This document shows positions 1-12,840 of a stretch of 64,000 nt of DNA, piece by piece. Source of the DNA: Emydura subglobosa. Its lineage: Eukaryota; Chordata; Testudines; Chelidae. The notes beneath the pieces are model-generated. The model did not search any database. It worked only from the letters and a program-made list of their open reading frames with translations, and was not told the origin of the DNA. Position 1 is the stretch's first letter. Each line of letters begins with the position of its first letter. Both the position numbers and the translations under genes were made by a program. Location of the stretch: NCBI GenBank assembly GCA_007922225.1, contig ML679961.1, positions 63,864,249 through 63,928,248 on the forward strand, in the 5' to 3' direction.

Positions 1-1771
1 CACTCACCTAGGGAAACCACTGAAGGTTATGGCCTCAGTGTTACTGAGGAAAAGGGAGCTGTTTTTTAGCCCTTTCCCAGCATGCAATGGTGCCAACCCT
101 GCAACTTTCACCAATCCAGGGAGATACAGTTATCTTGTTCTGGGTTGAAACTGGGAACAGGTTGTGCCAGGTCTATACTGACCTTGTCATGGTGCTGAAT
201 TCATAGAATCATAGGACTGCAAGAGACCTCAGAAGGTCATCTAGTCCAGTCCCCTGCACTTATGGCAGGACCAAGCATTATCTAGACTATCCCTGACAGG
301 TGTTTATCTAACCTGTTCTTAAAAATCTCTAATGATGGAGATTCCACAAACTCCTTAGGCAATTTATTCCAGTGCTTAACTACTCTGATAGTTAGGAATT
401 TTTTCCTAATGTCCAACCTAAACCGCCCTTGCTGAAATTTAAGCCCATTGCTTCTTGTCCTATCCTCAGAGGTTAAGAAGAATAATTTTTCTCCCTCTTC
501 TCTGTAACAACCTTTTGTATATTTGAAAACTGTTATCATGTCCCCCTCCCTCAGTCTTCTCTTCTCCAAACTAAACAAACCCAATGTTTTCCAATCTTCT
601 CTAATAGGTCATGTTTTCTAGACCTTTAGTCATTTCTGCTGTGCTTCTCTGGACTTTCTCCAATTTGTCTGGACACAATACTTCAGCTGAGGCCTAATCA
701 GCACAGAGTAGAGTGGAAAAATTACTTCTTGTGTCTTGCTTACAACACTCCTGCTAATACAACCCAGAATGAGGTCTGGTTTTTTTGCAACAGCGTTACA
801 CTGTTTACGCATATTTAGCTTGTGATCCACTATGACTCCCTAGAACTCTTTTGCAGTACTCTTTTCTAGGCAGTCATTTCCCATTTTGTATGTGTGCAAT
901 TGATTGTTCCTTCCTAAGTAGAGTACTTTGCATTTGTCCTTCCTGAATTTCATCCTCTTTACTTCAGACCATTTCCCCAGTTTGTCCAGATCATTTTGAA
1001 TTTTAATCCTATCCTCCAAAGCACTTGCAACCCCTCCTAGCTTGGTATCATCCACAAACTTTATAAGTGTACTCTCTATGCCATTATGTAAATCATTGAT
1101 GAAGATCTTGAACAGAACCAGACCCAGGACTGAGCCCTGCAGGACCCCATTCGATATGCCCTTCCAACTTGACTGTGAACCACTGAATTATTCTCTGGGA
1201 ACGGTTTTCCAACCAGTTATGCACCCACCTTATAGTAGCTTCATCTAGGTTCTGTTTCCCTAGTTTGTTTATAAGAAGGTCATGTGGAGACAGTATGAAA
1301 AGCCTTACTAAAGTCAAGATAAACCACATCTACCACTTCCCGCCTCACCCACAAGGCTTGTTACCCTATCAAAGAAAGCTATCAGATTGGTTTGACATGA
1401 TTTGTTCTTGACAATTCCATACTGATGGTTACTTATCACCTTATTATCATCTAGGTATTTGCAAACTGATTGCTTAATTATCTACTCCATTATCTTTCCC
1501 AGTACTGAAGTTAAGCTGATTGCTCTCTAATTCCCTGAGTTGTCTTTATTTCCCTTTTTATAGATTGGCGCTATATTTGCTCTTTTCCAGTCCTCTGGAA
1601 TCTCTCCCGTTTTCCATGACTTTTCAAAGATAATCACTAATGGCTCAGCTATCTCCTTTGTCAGCTCCTTGAGTACTCTAGGATGTATTTCATCAGGCCC
1701 TGGTGAGTTGAAGACACCTAGCTTGTCTAAGTAATTTTTAACTTGTTCTTTCCCTGTTTTAGACTCATATC

Positions 1772-2906
1772 TGTAAGCGTTTCGGGTTCCGTGGGAGGCC
1801 ACAGGGGCTTCCTACAGGGGAATAGCTCACGCTTTGCGAGAGATCAGTCTAGGCAATTCGCCCTCAGGCAGGGCGAGCAAACAAGGAGTCTATCACTCCA
1901 ACCCCTAGGCAGGGTGAGCAGGCGGATCGCTCCGGCCCTTCGGCAGGGCGAGCGAACAAGGAGTCTATCGCTCCAACCCCTAGGCAGGGTGAGCAGAGGC
2001 GGCAACGGCTTCAGGCGGGGTCAGGAGAGCAATTCTCCTGGGGTGGCTAGGGACAAGGGGAAGGGGAGGGGGACGCAGGCCCACCCATCTCCACTGCGTC
2101 CCAGCCCAGGGCCCTAGCAGTGGCAGAAGCGGCTGCCACTGTGCCGGCGGGGCTCCCGCCGCAACACACCAGCAATACGGCGGCTTCAGCCACAGGCCGT
2201 GGCTGTCCCTGGGCTACTTCCTCCCCACTGACCCTAGTACCTGTTGCCTCCGTGTCCCAAGGATAGTCCACCTGGGGTAGCGTTGTTAGTCCTTCCTCGT
2301 CGACCAGGGGTAAGGCAGGAAACTCCTCTTCAGGGGGCAGCTCCTCCAGGTCGTTGTAGGAGGGGAGCGGGTCGGCCTCGGGCAGCTCCTCCAAGTCCTG
2401 CCCCGCTGTAGGGAGGGGCTCGGCGGCTGGCAGTTCCTCCAAATCCAGCCCGGCCTCCGGGGGTGTCCGCCACTCGGGCTGCTCTGGGGTCTCAGCCCAG
2501 TCTGGTAGTCCCAGAGCACGGCCCCGGGCTCGGGGTCGGGGTAACTCGGCCCAGTCGTCCTGGCCAGGTTGCCTTGTCCAGCTCCTCGAGGGCCCTATCC
2601 AATCCCCGGGCCCAGGGTTCGTTGTCGGCGGCTAGGCTCCGGCCTAGGCCTCTGCTGGCGGGGCAGCACGTCTACCTCCACCGACAGTCTGGGCCCTACT
2701 GAGCTCAGGGGCCAGGCTTTTGTATTTCCCCTTCCTGTTGGGGCTCCGCCCCGGGGCTGCCAATTGGCCTGGCCGGGTGGCCCTATCACGGCCTGGGTCT
2801 CCTGTTGCCGGGCAGACTCTGGGGCAGGGCGTGAGTTGGGCCAGTCAGAGCTCTCGGGTCCTTCCCCAGGCTCTGGCTCCGTGGGAGGCCACAGCGGCTT
2901 CCTACA
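1772..2906. mobile_element. LTR-like insertion (probable solo LTR), 1135 bp, GC-rich
   Basis: A GC-rich block interrupts the CR1 reading frame. It starts with TG (TGTAAGCG) and ends with CA (TTCCTACA). The five bases ATATC occur immediately on both sides (1767-1771 and 2907-2911), and deleting the block plus one copy restores an uninterrupted CR1 frame. TG...CA ends with a 5-bp target duplication are the signature of LTR integration, so a solo LTR is the best reading. A short motif (CCGTGGGAGGCCACAG) occurs near both ends (1789 and 2879), so a small non-autonomous element with short direct termini is an alternative. No gag, pol or env domain was recognised; the long - strand frame rich in Glu, Leu and Pro is probably incidental. 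Confidence 0.75.
1867..1996. repeat. Tandem repeat inside the LTR-like insertion
   Basis: Two 54-base units (1867-1920 and 1942-1996) differ at about two positions and repeat with a period of about 75 bases. Shorter versions of the GGCAGGGCGAGC motif occur between them. Tandem blocks of this type are common in U3 regions of LTRs, which fits the solo-LTR reading of the surrounding insertion. Confidence 0.75.
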
Positions 2907-3540
2907 ATATCCTACCTCATTTTCTCTTCCATTCACTATATGAGACATCCAATCGATACTAACCTTTTCAATGAAAACTGAAACAAAAAAGTCATTTAGC
3001 ACTCCTGCCATTTCCACATTTTCTGTTATTGTTTCCCCCCTCCTCCCAATGAGTAATGGGCCTGCCCTCTCCTTGGTCTTCCTCTTCCTTCTAATGTATT
3101 TGTAGAATGCTTCCTTGTTACTCTTTATGTATCTAACTAGTTTAATCTCATTTTGTGCCTTGGCCTTTCTAATTTTGTCCCTACATTCTTGTGTTATTTG
3201 TTTATATTCATCCCTTGTAAGTTGGACTCTTTTTTGAGTTTCAGAACATTGAAGATCTCCTGGTTAAGCCAGGGTGGTCTCTTGCCATACTTCCTATCTT
3301 TCCTACACAGTGGGATAGTTTGCTCTTGTGCCCTTAATAATGTCTCTTTGAAAAACTGCCAACTCTCTTCAACATTTTTCCCCTTAGATGTGCTTCCCGT
3401 GGGATCTTTCCTACCAACTCCCTGAGTTCGCTAAAGTTTGCCTTCTTGAAATCCATTATCTTTATTGTGCTGTTTTCTCTCCCTCATATCTAATAATAAT
3501 TAATTATGTCATTCTAATTCATTCCTTTAGGATTGAAGAA

Positions 3541-6000
3541 AAAAATGCAGGAAAAATTCATATCACATCAAGGGCTAAACAGACTCTCATCCCTTTGGTG
3601 TTGGGTCTATGAACTGTACCCTGCAGGTTCCATTTATAAAGGTTGGCAACAGATAAGTCCTTAGGGGTGACTTAGGGGGTTTGGATTTGACACAAATCTC
3701 ATATTCAAGAAGACTCCTCACAATTTCTCCACATGGCAGCTGCCTAGAGCCCAAGAGAACCCACACATTCTAGGGCCCTGTCCTTACCATGGTTGTCCTG
3801 AGACAGGAGGGGAGTGGAGGGGTGACCAGATATACACCCATCTGCTTCCTGCTGTATATTGTCTCCAACCCCTAGCAGCAGTGTACAATATCTTATGGAA
3901 TGCTATTGCTCATGATGCTGAGGATAGGAGATCGCTGCAAGGGACAAGAGTGTTTCTCCTACCCTGCTGTGTTGGGATTGTGAAGATGCTTCGTAACACA
4001 TGCACACCAACAACTATAATGGATTGCAGTGTCCAAAGCTGGTGGTCCCGCACCCAGGAAGGGAGATTCCAAGCAACCAGATAGTACCCCCAGAAGAGCC
4101 TGGGGAAGACAGCAATTGGGACTATGGAGTTGAGCCACCCTTGAAAAACAACTATGGCAGTTCCCAAGGGTGGCTCAGGGAGTGGCAATGTGGAGGGGAA
4201 GCCTTTCTAGGATAACAGGTGGGGGTGGGGAGGCATTGTGAAAACGCTGCCAGCCCCAGTCAGGCAAACTTTCATGAACAGGTGCTGATGCTTTCAGTGC
4301 ACTACCCCTCCCCCCCAAAACCCACAGTGTGGGCATGGTTTCAGGCTTCGAAGTGAACGCTTTACTCAGACACACTAATAAATGCTGCATGGTCAGGAGG
4401 TCTCCTTTGGCTGAAGTGTACAGTTCTCATCTGATCAGATGTGCTCCCTAGAGAGAGAGGAAGGGAAAGAGGGAACGCATGTGTCACTGAGTTCTGAGAC
4501 ACAAGCTGCTGCTTCCTTTCACTGCCACTTACTGACCAGTCTACATTTCTTTTTGCAACTTTGTTCTCCTAAATGAAGTTGGGGAAAAGATGCATCTACA
4601 TTCTTCTACTAACCCCATGTCTCACTCTTACCCGCCATCCCACCCCACAACAGCCTCGTGCCTCCAGCTGAAAAGGGCCAGGTCCTGATCACTGGAACCT
4701 AGCAATATGTGTAGAGCCTCATCTCATATGCTATGGACATGTATGAGAACACAAAAGGGAGGGAAGTGGCAGGGCTTTTAAATCCTCTGTTGCATCTTCC
4801 ATACTTGCCCCAGTCGCCACGACATTAAACACACTGTGGCAGGGACACACCCACACAGAAACACCACTAACAAAATCAGCAAATTGGTACCTCTGTGTGT
4901 CTAGGTGCGGGAAGAAACCTGGGAACTTCCACCCTTAACTACTTGTCTGCTCCACCAGAATAGCAGCCACCTGTCATGTCCCTATAGATATGGTCTATGG
5001 GCCGCATCCTGCTCCCATTGAACCCAGTGGGAATTTTGCCATTGAGTGCAGAGTGGGTAGGATTGGGCCCTGTACAGCCTCATGCTCTGCTGAAGTTCCA
5101 GGAGGTTCAGTAGGAACCACAGGAAAACCACTGCCATATCGTATACATTTTTATAACTGTATTTTCCCTGGCTGTACCCTTTTCCATCAATCTCCATGTT
5201 CCTTCAAATCTCTTTGGCATGTGAATTACCCTGGAGGTTTTATTTAGTAAATAATCCAGGCCAGCTATGCACTAACACCCCCTCACAATCGCTGCCAACA
5301 GCTAATAATACATTTTAATTGTTTCTTGGCTCGTGGTGCCTGAAGCCTTCTGGACAACGCTATCATTGTTATTTATACACCACCGCAGCTGTACCACGGC
5401 GCTGCACAATAGATCAGATGTGCCAAGCACAAACTACATTCATGGGTATCTGAAGTAGATTGGGAGCGCCTAAGAACTGTGTCATCTTTGTTCTAAAAGC
5501 ACCACGCACACTGTTGGGCTCAGCATCCTTGGCTCAAAGCTCTTACTTTCTAAAGGTATAAGCAGATACAATAGAGAGAACAGCACAAAACAGAACACAA
5601 TCACACGTCACTAGCACTAGAAACGTCAATGGAAGAAATGAGCCTTTAGAAGATTTTGAGAGAGGGGGCACTAGGTGAACATTGACAGGCAGAAAATAAT
5701 CTGTGTGCAGAAAGGCTCTGTACATAAAAACATTATTATAGCTAGAGCACTAGCTAGAGCTGTAGTTAGTCACATGAAGAGCTCCATTAAATAAAACCCC
5801 TGCTTTCACTTATTCATAATTTCACATTTTCACCCACCTGTCTGAAATTTTTCTCAAATCTGGTCCCTGCCCTAAAGATGAATTTTTCTGGAAAGTTTGA
5901 GCAAAAATGGTTCAAGTATTTCTGAATAAGAAGTGAGAGGCTAGAGCACATTCTCCCTGTTATAAAAGCATTATTGTGAAATTTGGTTTAGTTCAATTGT
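3541..6000. other. No gene recognised
   Basis: No frame here resembles a known protein, and reading frames are short. The stretch at 4990-5070 (GGCCGCATCCTGCTCCCATTG and the following GTGGGAATTTTGCCATTGA) resembles a dispersed amniote repeat. The part around 5360-5420 resembles the tail of a CORE-type SINE. The rest appears to be unique sequence. Confidence 0.5.
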
Positions 6001-6029
6001 TATAAGTGGCTGTAGCACCGAAATGGATT

Positions 6030-7275
6030 AAGCACATATCCTAGCCCATTATCCTGTCTTCTGACTGTGGTCAACCCCAGAGGCTTTGGAGAAAATGAAC
6101 AGAATAGGGCACTTATTGAGTGATTCATATCCTGTTGTCCAGTCCCAGTTTCTTGCAGTTGGAGGTTTAGAGGCACTCGGAGCATGATGTTCTGTCACTG
6201 ACCATCTTGGCTAATAGGGAATGGACCTATCCTCTGTGAACATATCTAATTCATTTTTTATCCCAGTTATATTTTCAGCCCTCACAACATCCCATGGCAA
6301 TGAATTCCACAGGTTGACTGTGCACTGTGTGAAGTAGTACCTCCTTTTGTTGGTTTTAAACCTGTTACTTATTAATTTTATTGGGTGACCCCTAGTTCTT
6401 GTGGTATGAGAAGGGGTAAATAATATTTTCCACTTTCTCCACATCATTCATGATTTTATAGATCTCTAGCATATTCCTGCCGCCCTTTTCTAAACTGAAC
6501 AATCCCAGTCTTTCTAATAACTCTTTGTATGGAAGCTGTTCAATAGCTCTAATCATTTTTGTTGCCCTTCTCTCCACCTTTTCAAATTCCAATATATTTT
6601 CCTTCAGCTGGTGTGACCAGAACTGCATGCGCTATTCAAGGTGTGGGCGTACTATGGTTTCATACAGTGGCATTAAGAAAAGGATAGAAAATATCATAAG
6701 GTCCTAACATTGTTAGCTTTTTTTTTTTTTTTTTAAATGCTGCTGCACATTGAGTGGATGTTTTCAGAGAAATATCCACAGTGACTTCAAGATCTCTTTC
6801 TTGAGTGGTAAAAGCTAAATTACCCCCATTATTTTATGGGTATAGTTGGGATTATGTTTTCCAATGTGCATTACTTTGCACTTATCAACAGTGAATTTCA
6901 TTTGCCATTTTGTTGCCCCGTTACCCAGTTTTGTGAATCCCTTTAACTCTTTGCAGTCTGCTCTGGACTTGACTATTTTAAGTAATTTTGTATCATCTGC
7001 AAATTTTGCCACCTCACTGTTCACCCCTTTCTCCAGCTCATTTATGAATATGTTGAATAGTACTGGTCCCAGTCCAGATCCTAGGGGGACCCTGCTATTT
7101 ACCTCTTTCCATTGTGAAAATGGACCATTTTTTTCTACCCTTTGTCTCCTGTCTTTTAACCAGTTACTGATCCATGAGAGGACCTTCCCTCTTATTTCCT
7201 GACAGCTTACTTTGCTTAAGAGTCTCTGGTGAGGGACCTTGTCAAAAGCTCTCTGGAAGATTGAGCTTGAAGGCT
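6030..7275 (-). mobile_element. CR1 LINE 3' end, second copy
   Basis: The - strand encodes the carboxy part of a CR1 RT in three broken pieces. At 7024-6815 it reads SEVAKFADDTKLLK, which contains the catalytic FADD. At 6628-6392 it reads FEKVERRATKMI and LGLFSLEKGGRNMLEIYKIM, and at 6447-6211 it reads [15 protein letters not shown] 3' UTR follows down to about 6030. It is 5'-truncated at about 7275, as most CR1 copies are, and disrupted by stops. It belongs to a different CR1 subfamily from the copy at 199-3540, as judged by its tail sequence. Confidence 0.88.
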
Positions 7276-7466
7276 GAAATTGGGAAGAAAAATTGCTTTA
7301 GTTGAAGAGAAGCACCCAAGAGCTCTGGTGAAAATTGATTTTGATTTGACAGAGTTAAGAGGGTTTGGAAATTGTACTTTTCACACATGCAGGGGTCTCT
7401 GGGATTCTGCAGCATTTGTAGACATTGTAAAGGAAGGAAGGAGGCTGCACTGTGAGAGAGTCCCTC

Positions 7467-7913
7467 CAGTGGCGCACAAGGGTCTCCAGCACCCGGGGGC
7501 CAAGCCTACATTTGCGCCTTCCTCTCCCTCTCCCCCTCACAGGACAGGAGGGGTCCCAGCACCACCCCCCAGTTGCCCCGGGGAGGGGGATCTGTACCTG
7601 CAGGGGGGGGGGGTGAGAATCTTGGGGGTGCAAATAGAGGCTTGGCTCCTCCGCCCTCCCCATCCCTGCACTTATCTGCTGCGCGGCGCCCGCCTCTCCC
7701 GCTGCAGCCCTGCACCAGCTCGGATGGGGGTGGCCGCACAGCCCGGCCTGAGGGGGCACTGGACCAGCTCTTCATGACGCACGGGGGGAGACACTGAGGG
7801 GCGCCCTCAGAATCTCCTGCATCCCCTGCCTCCTGCATATGGTGAAGGGCCCGCCCAGCACCCCCTCGCAGGCTGGCACTTGGGGGCCTGGCCCCCTCCT
7901 CGGTATGCCACTG
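7467..7913. mobile_element. GC-rich hAT-like MITE (candidate)
   Basis: A 447-bp GC-rich block begins CAGTGGCGCACAAGGG and ends CGGTATGCCACTG. The outer bases CAGTGGC are inverted at the two ends, as in hAT elements. The flanking octamers AGTCCCTC and GGTCTCTG match at five of eight positions, so a target duplication is at best decayed. No transposase frame is visible. The open frames inside are a by-product of high GC. Assignment rests on the termini only. Confidence 0.5.
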
Positions 7914-9049
7914 GGTCTCTGTGGTAAAGTGGCCCCAATTCTGCAAAGCAGTTAAGTGACCTTTAAGCCTGGGAGTAGCTCTACTGACTGCACTGGACAT
8001 CAAGTCAAGCAAGTGCTTAAGGACCTTGCTGAACCAGGGCCTAAATGAGGCAGGGATCCTACTTCATTTACATTTAAAACTGGGCAGGACAAAGCACCAC
8101 AAAATATACTATAGAGAACGGTTGTTAAGTGACCAGCACATGAGGACCCAATGACTTAGTACTGTAGCGCTTTTCTTTCTCTGTAATTATGCAGAAGGAC
8201 AATTCGTCCTACAGAGGAATGAAAAAAAGCAAACATCCCTCCCCAAGATACAATATACACAACGTATCCAAACCATATACACTCAGATATACTCACAAAG
8301 GACCCCACAAAGGTATCCTGGTGCACACAAAAAGGAAGAGATTTCTAGACCCATGTGCCCTTTGCAAAAATATAGTCCTGCCCTCATCTCCACTTCTTGT
8401 GATTATACCTTGGCTCAGTCAGCAATTCCAGCCACAGTTTGCCGGGGGAGACAGCCCACAGCAGGGACTATTTCTGGTGCTGTTTCTATATCATTCAAAG
8501 CTTTATCAGCATAACCCTTCTGTCAGGTGTGGATATTAGTAACAAGGGCTGGGTTCAATCTGTCTAGGAGTCCTTTCCTAAAATGATGGCTCAAGCCCCA
8601 ACCCAGAGCTGTACTCCTACTTCTGGCTCTGGGAAATTAAAATATAACCTCTGTGGTCACATTTCTAGGTGGTTCTTCTCGTGCAAGCACTCCAGAGCCC
8701 ATAGGAAAATGGAATCACGAGACTTTTTAGTTGGGGAGAAGGGAAGAGACAAAACAAACACAATAACTCTACATGAATTTACATGCAATCAAAAAAAAAA
8801 GCAAAACCACTGGCATGGCCAGCCCCACAATTGCAAATATTCATTGCCTGGCTTACAGAGATCCAGAACCCTTAGTCATACAGCAATCCTCACCCTCCTA
8901 AAACCTCATTCACAGGTCCAGTTGGACACAGTGGAAAGCAGGAGGGATGAGATGTGGCTTTCCTCTGCCAGTCTTCCCCAGGTCTGAACCACCAGGTCCT
9001 GCTCTGATGTGCAGCTCTATCTGGTTCAGTTCTGGGACAACTCCTCTGC

Positions 9050-9175
9050 CACCCTGGTCTAGGAAAGGTACTTCCTGACCTGAAGTTGAGCTCTGTGTGG
9101 CTCAAAAGCTTGTCTCTCACCAACAGAAGCTGGTCCAATTAAAGATATTACCTCACCCACTTTGTCTCGCTAGCA
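9050..9175 (+). repeat. Tail fragment of a dispersed retroelement family
   Basis: Read on the - strand, this stretch has GGTGAGGTAATATCTTTAAT, then GACCAGCTTCTGTTGGTGAG, then the GAGCTCAACTTCAGGTC motif. This is a common interspersed repeat in turtle and crocodilian DNA, and its layout resembles the 3' tail of the Penelope-like element at 44287-45477. Identification is from memory of the motif, so confidence is moderate. Confidence 0.4.
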
Positions 9176-10221
9176 TCCTAGGAGCAACACAGCTACATCC
9201 ACATTGCATACCACGGGCCTGGTGGCAAGTCAGCTCCATGCTGCCACCACCTGTCAGTGTGCTGTGAAGTTGGCCCTGGGCCACTGCCATTGGTCCTGTT
9301 AGGCTCATTGCCAAGTCAGTTCTGGAGCAGCAGCACCACCATGAGTCCAATACAGTCCAGTCCCACAGAACCACTCCCCACAAGGTTCAGAGTCTCCAGG
9401 GGGTAGGGAGAACCCACAACAAAGCAGAATCCTTCTAGAGAGCAGGTGCTGTATACAACAGTCTTCTACGCTTGTTTGTTGGTCTTGAAGCCTGTTCCCA
9501 AGCCATTTGTAATTCAGGGTGACCCACTCAGTCCAGGGCATATCTTGCACCAGTTCCTGTGCCCTTTTATGCATAGAGTCGCAGTAACAATCACAACATA
9601 GACACATTCCAAGGAAGACAAAACACAGTATGTGGGACTGTGAGTAAAAGTCAGAGTCCACCCCGAGCCACATTTGGCTGATGTGGTTAAGGCACATCAA
9701 TGGTACACAAGGGAGAGATGTGGCTAGCACCATGTTTGACCATCTTTGACTCTTCTAACCCAATGGCTCAGGTATCCATTTGTAGCTGGGTGGACTGGGA
9801 GATGGTCTTTTTTTGTGAGATCAAGCAAGACCCAAACCCACAACTTCTAGGATTGCAGCCACGCAGTTTCTCACTATAGGTAAGCAACATTATAATTCAT
9901 GCACCTGAGGCCAGCCAGGACTGGCTTTTCCCCTACAGCAGAAGTAGAGCTTCAGCCCTTTAAGCCTTCTAGCTCTGAGCTAACTTCAAGTATAATCTTG
10001 ACGCACACACTGAACAGCCAGCCATTTTAAAGCAGCTAGAAACCATGGAGCTTTGGTCAGCCGTCATGACAATGTGGCAAAAACACAGTCTGTAAGCAAG
10101 GCCTGTCCCCTCAGAATAAATAGGCCCCTGAGAATGCATTGGGGAGGAGCTGCTGGCATTCAAAGCCTAGCTCTAATTCTGTAAAATACTGCGTTCTAAA
10201 AATACAAATGCACATTATGTG

Positions 10222-10440
10222 AGAGAGCATTGCCTAATGGCTAGAGCAAGGGAAAGCCAGTCAAGAGCCCTACGTTCCATTCCTGGCTCTGCCACCAAAT
10301 CACTGCATGACTGTAACCACTCTGTGCCTTGATTTCCCCATCTTGAAAATAGCAATTTTACACAGGGACTGATGGGGCTTACTATGTGAAAAGGACTTCA
10401 TGAGCCTTGGAAATAAAGATGTTATAGACTAGAGGCTCCA
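10222..10440 (+). repeat. CORE/MIR-type SINE
   Basis: The tRNA-derived head has an A-box-like GCCTAATGGCTAGAGCA and a B-box-like GTTCCATTCC. A body typical of MIR-like elements follows (CTGGCTCTGCCACCAAATCAC, then TGTGCCTTGATTTCCCCATC). Such elements are transcribed by RNA polymerase III and mobilised by LINE machinery. The copy is diverged and presumably inactive. Confidence 0.65.
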
Positions 10441-12499
10441 GATATCACTTATGGAGCAACCAGCCTGTGGAAAAAAAGCTTTAAACAGAAAATAAGTTCT
10501 CTGTAGTTTTAATTAGCCACCCTACAGAACTCTCTCATTGCAACAGGATTCTAGATGGTTCGAACATCTACAGGAAGGAGATCGTTCTTTACACAATTTA
10601 ATAGGTTTTTAGAGTAATTGCTATAAAACCTGTTTACATTTCAATACACCTCTACTGATTTCATCCCTTTTAAATTGCATGGGATTGTCCTTAAGGGCCA
10701 GTAGGCTTTAGGGCCCTGGGAGGTTTCTGTTGCTGCCCAAAGAGCTCGGCAGGTCTGGAGCACACGGCCAGGTGCATTTGCACTTAACAGCCTTGTAGTG
10801 TGCTGTTCTGCCTTTCAAACTAACATTGCCACCTCCACTTCCATCTGCCTCTCCAAATCACAGGTGTGTAGAATTCCTCAGCAGCAGACTGAAAGAGGAG
10901 GTGGTTCAGGCACTAGATCACAAGCCATAAAAAGGAAGCTCCTGCTTTTAAACTCTGGCAGCTGAGGTCTCTTCTCTCCTCATCTGTTCTGAGGCGCCCC
11001 CCTGGAATCTTGTTTTATTATTGGCCACAGAAGAGTAACTCTCACCTTACAGAGCTGGTCTGTTTCTTTGATGGTGCTGGGTCTTCAGTGCACTAAGGAG
11101 AAATGGAGGAGAGCTCCTGGTAAGTTCCTCAGGCCACAAGGTGCAGGGACGGGAATAAACAGGTAATGCTGGTGTAGTCGTTTCTGCTGTCGTTTTCACT
11201 CAGCTTGGAAACGAGGAGCTGTTGCTGCACCTGAGCTAGTCTTCTGGCAATCCTAGAAGCCCATCAAAGCTGCCTCAAGCTCATATGCATATGTTAGCCC
11301 ACATATACCATGGGATCAAACCATTTTCAAAGCACTGCTATTCGTTTCCACAGAGCAGAGGAGCAGTGTAGAAGCAGCATCCAGCGGCAGGGTCCATCCA
11401 CAGACAAATGGTTAAAATTCATAGGCAAGAGTGACTCCTAGCTGAAATGCATGGCTTGGGCATAAGGACAAAAGGCATCTTCTCCAGTCTGGCCAATCCC
11501 AAGAGTTCAAAAATCATGAGATGCTCATTTTTAAGCCATTTTTTTCTTTGTGTTTGCCTTCTGGTTTCTGAGACGTTAGGGAACATTTAGGTCACATTTT
11601 CAAGCTTTTCTTCACATCCATGAGGGCTAGACATTTTTTTTTTAAATAAAAGCTGAGATTCTCACCTAATCACTTGACTCCAGGAGCTGGAGCTTTAAGT
11701 AAAAACACTAAGTATCACTAGACTCATGACAAAATCATGAGAGCTGGCAACCCCTGTAGAGGTCCAGGGATATGTATTTCATGGATCTCTTACCCACCAT
11801 TTCCCCTTGCTGTGTGCAGAAAAGCAGTACAAGACTTTTGCAACTTTGAAAACAGCTCATTATTTGGAGTACAAATAATAAACCCCCACATCAAATTATC
11901 TCAGATTTGCCTCAAAGAGTCTCTGGACCAGACCTGGCCTACCAGTCTTCAGACTGATCCTTTTAGCCTTTGGGGAATAGAAATTTACTGCAAATATAGC
12001 TATGGAGCAGCTAGACACCACTCTTAATACTTTCTTCACTTCCTGTCCTAAACTGTTGAAATAGTTGCCATGTTTCACTCCAGAGGCATCTGCATCACAG
12101 TGTTGGATAGAGTGACTCCTGCCGAGGAAGTATATCAGTTTGTAAAGTGTATAGTGATCCTCCCCACCAAAAGGTCACCATAAATGTAAGCTCATTATCA
12201 TTGCAATTCAAAGGCTCTAATAGGTTTACAATCTTTATTATTGATTACTGCCTGTAACAGAATGGGCCACTCTCATTTGCACTAATCTCATTAGGTTTGT
12301 TTACATTAAACCTTCCTGAAGCACCCTTTTGTAGAGATAATGACTTCCTTTGTGCTAGTCAGTCTTTCCTTTGCTGTCAGAATGAACAGATGGAAATTAA
12401 ACCATGTTCCCAAGAACTGTGTCCTTCTTGTGTAATTAAAACAAGAGCGTGTTTGAACAATATTCAACATAGTGGGGTTGCTACTGGAACATGAACTTT

Positions 12500-12840
12500 G
12501 GGATCTTTTTACTATTTATCTGTGGAACTCCTTGCTTCAAGCTGCCATTGAGCCCAAGAGTTTGGTACTATTTTTTAAAATATTAGAAATGCATATGAAT
12601 AGTGAGAATATCCAGTTATATTAGATAGGATCAAAAAACCAGAGATATAAAGCCTCCTGCTTCAGGGTTTAAGCCAATGAGGGTTAGGAAAAAACCTGCG
12701 AGACAAGAAGTTATTTCATAATCATCAACTATGAAGTTTGTTTCTTCCTCCAAAGTGTCTGGTGCTGGTCAGCATCAGACAAGATAGTAGGCTAGCTGGA
12801 CTCTACTGACCTAATCTGATATGACAATTCCCATGCTGTT
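12500..12840 (+). mobile_element. CR1 3' UTR fragment
   Basis: The segment carries landmarks of a CR1 tail in the + orientation: GTGGAACTCCTTGCTTCAAG, GAATATCCAGTTATATTAGA, CCTCCTGCTTCAGGGTTTAAG and finally GGCTAGCTGGACTCTACTGA. Related sequence recurs at 39080-39240. It is non-coding and old. Confidence 0.6.

Larger units (their letters stand above)
199..3540 (-). mobile_element. CR1 LINE, 5'-truncated, split by an LTR insertion
   Basis: The - strand encodes broken pieces of a CR1-family non-LTR reverse transcriptase. Reading 5' to 3' on that strand, the end of the endonuclease-to-RT linker is at about 3017-2907, RT fingers and palm follow at 1771-1527 ([15 protein letters not shown] and [16 protein letters not shown] are typical CR1 RT motifs), the catalytic palm remnant DDTKLGG is near 1050, and the carboxy end lies at 830-282. 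The element ends at about 199 in the ATTCTATGA-type tail that defines CR1 3' ends. Frames are interrupted many times, so it is dead. Positions 1772-2906 are a later insertion. The 5' limit near 3540 is approximate. Family assignment is confident; subfamily is not resolved. Confidence 0.9.

Noticed and set aside
2047..2442. Acidic, Leu/Pro-rich frame of 131 codons on the - strand
   Set aside because: It lies entirely within the GC-rich LTR-like insertion. No family is recognised and the repeats in DNA explain its pattern.
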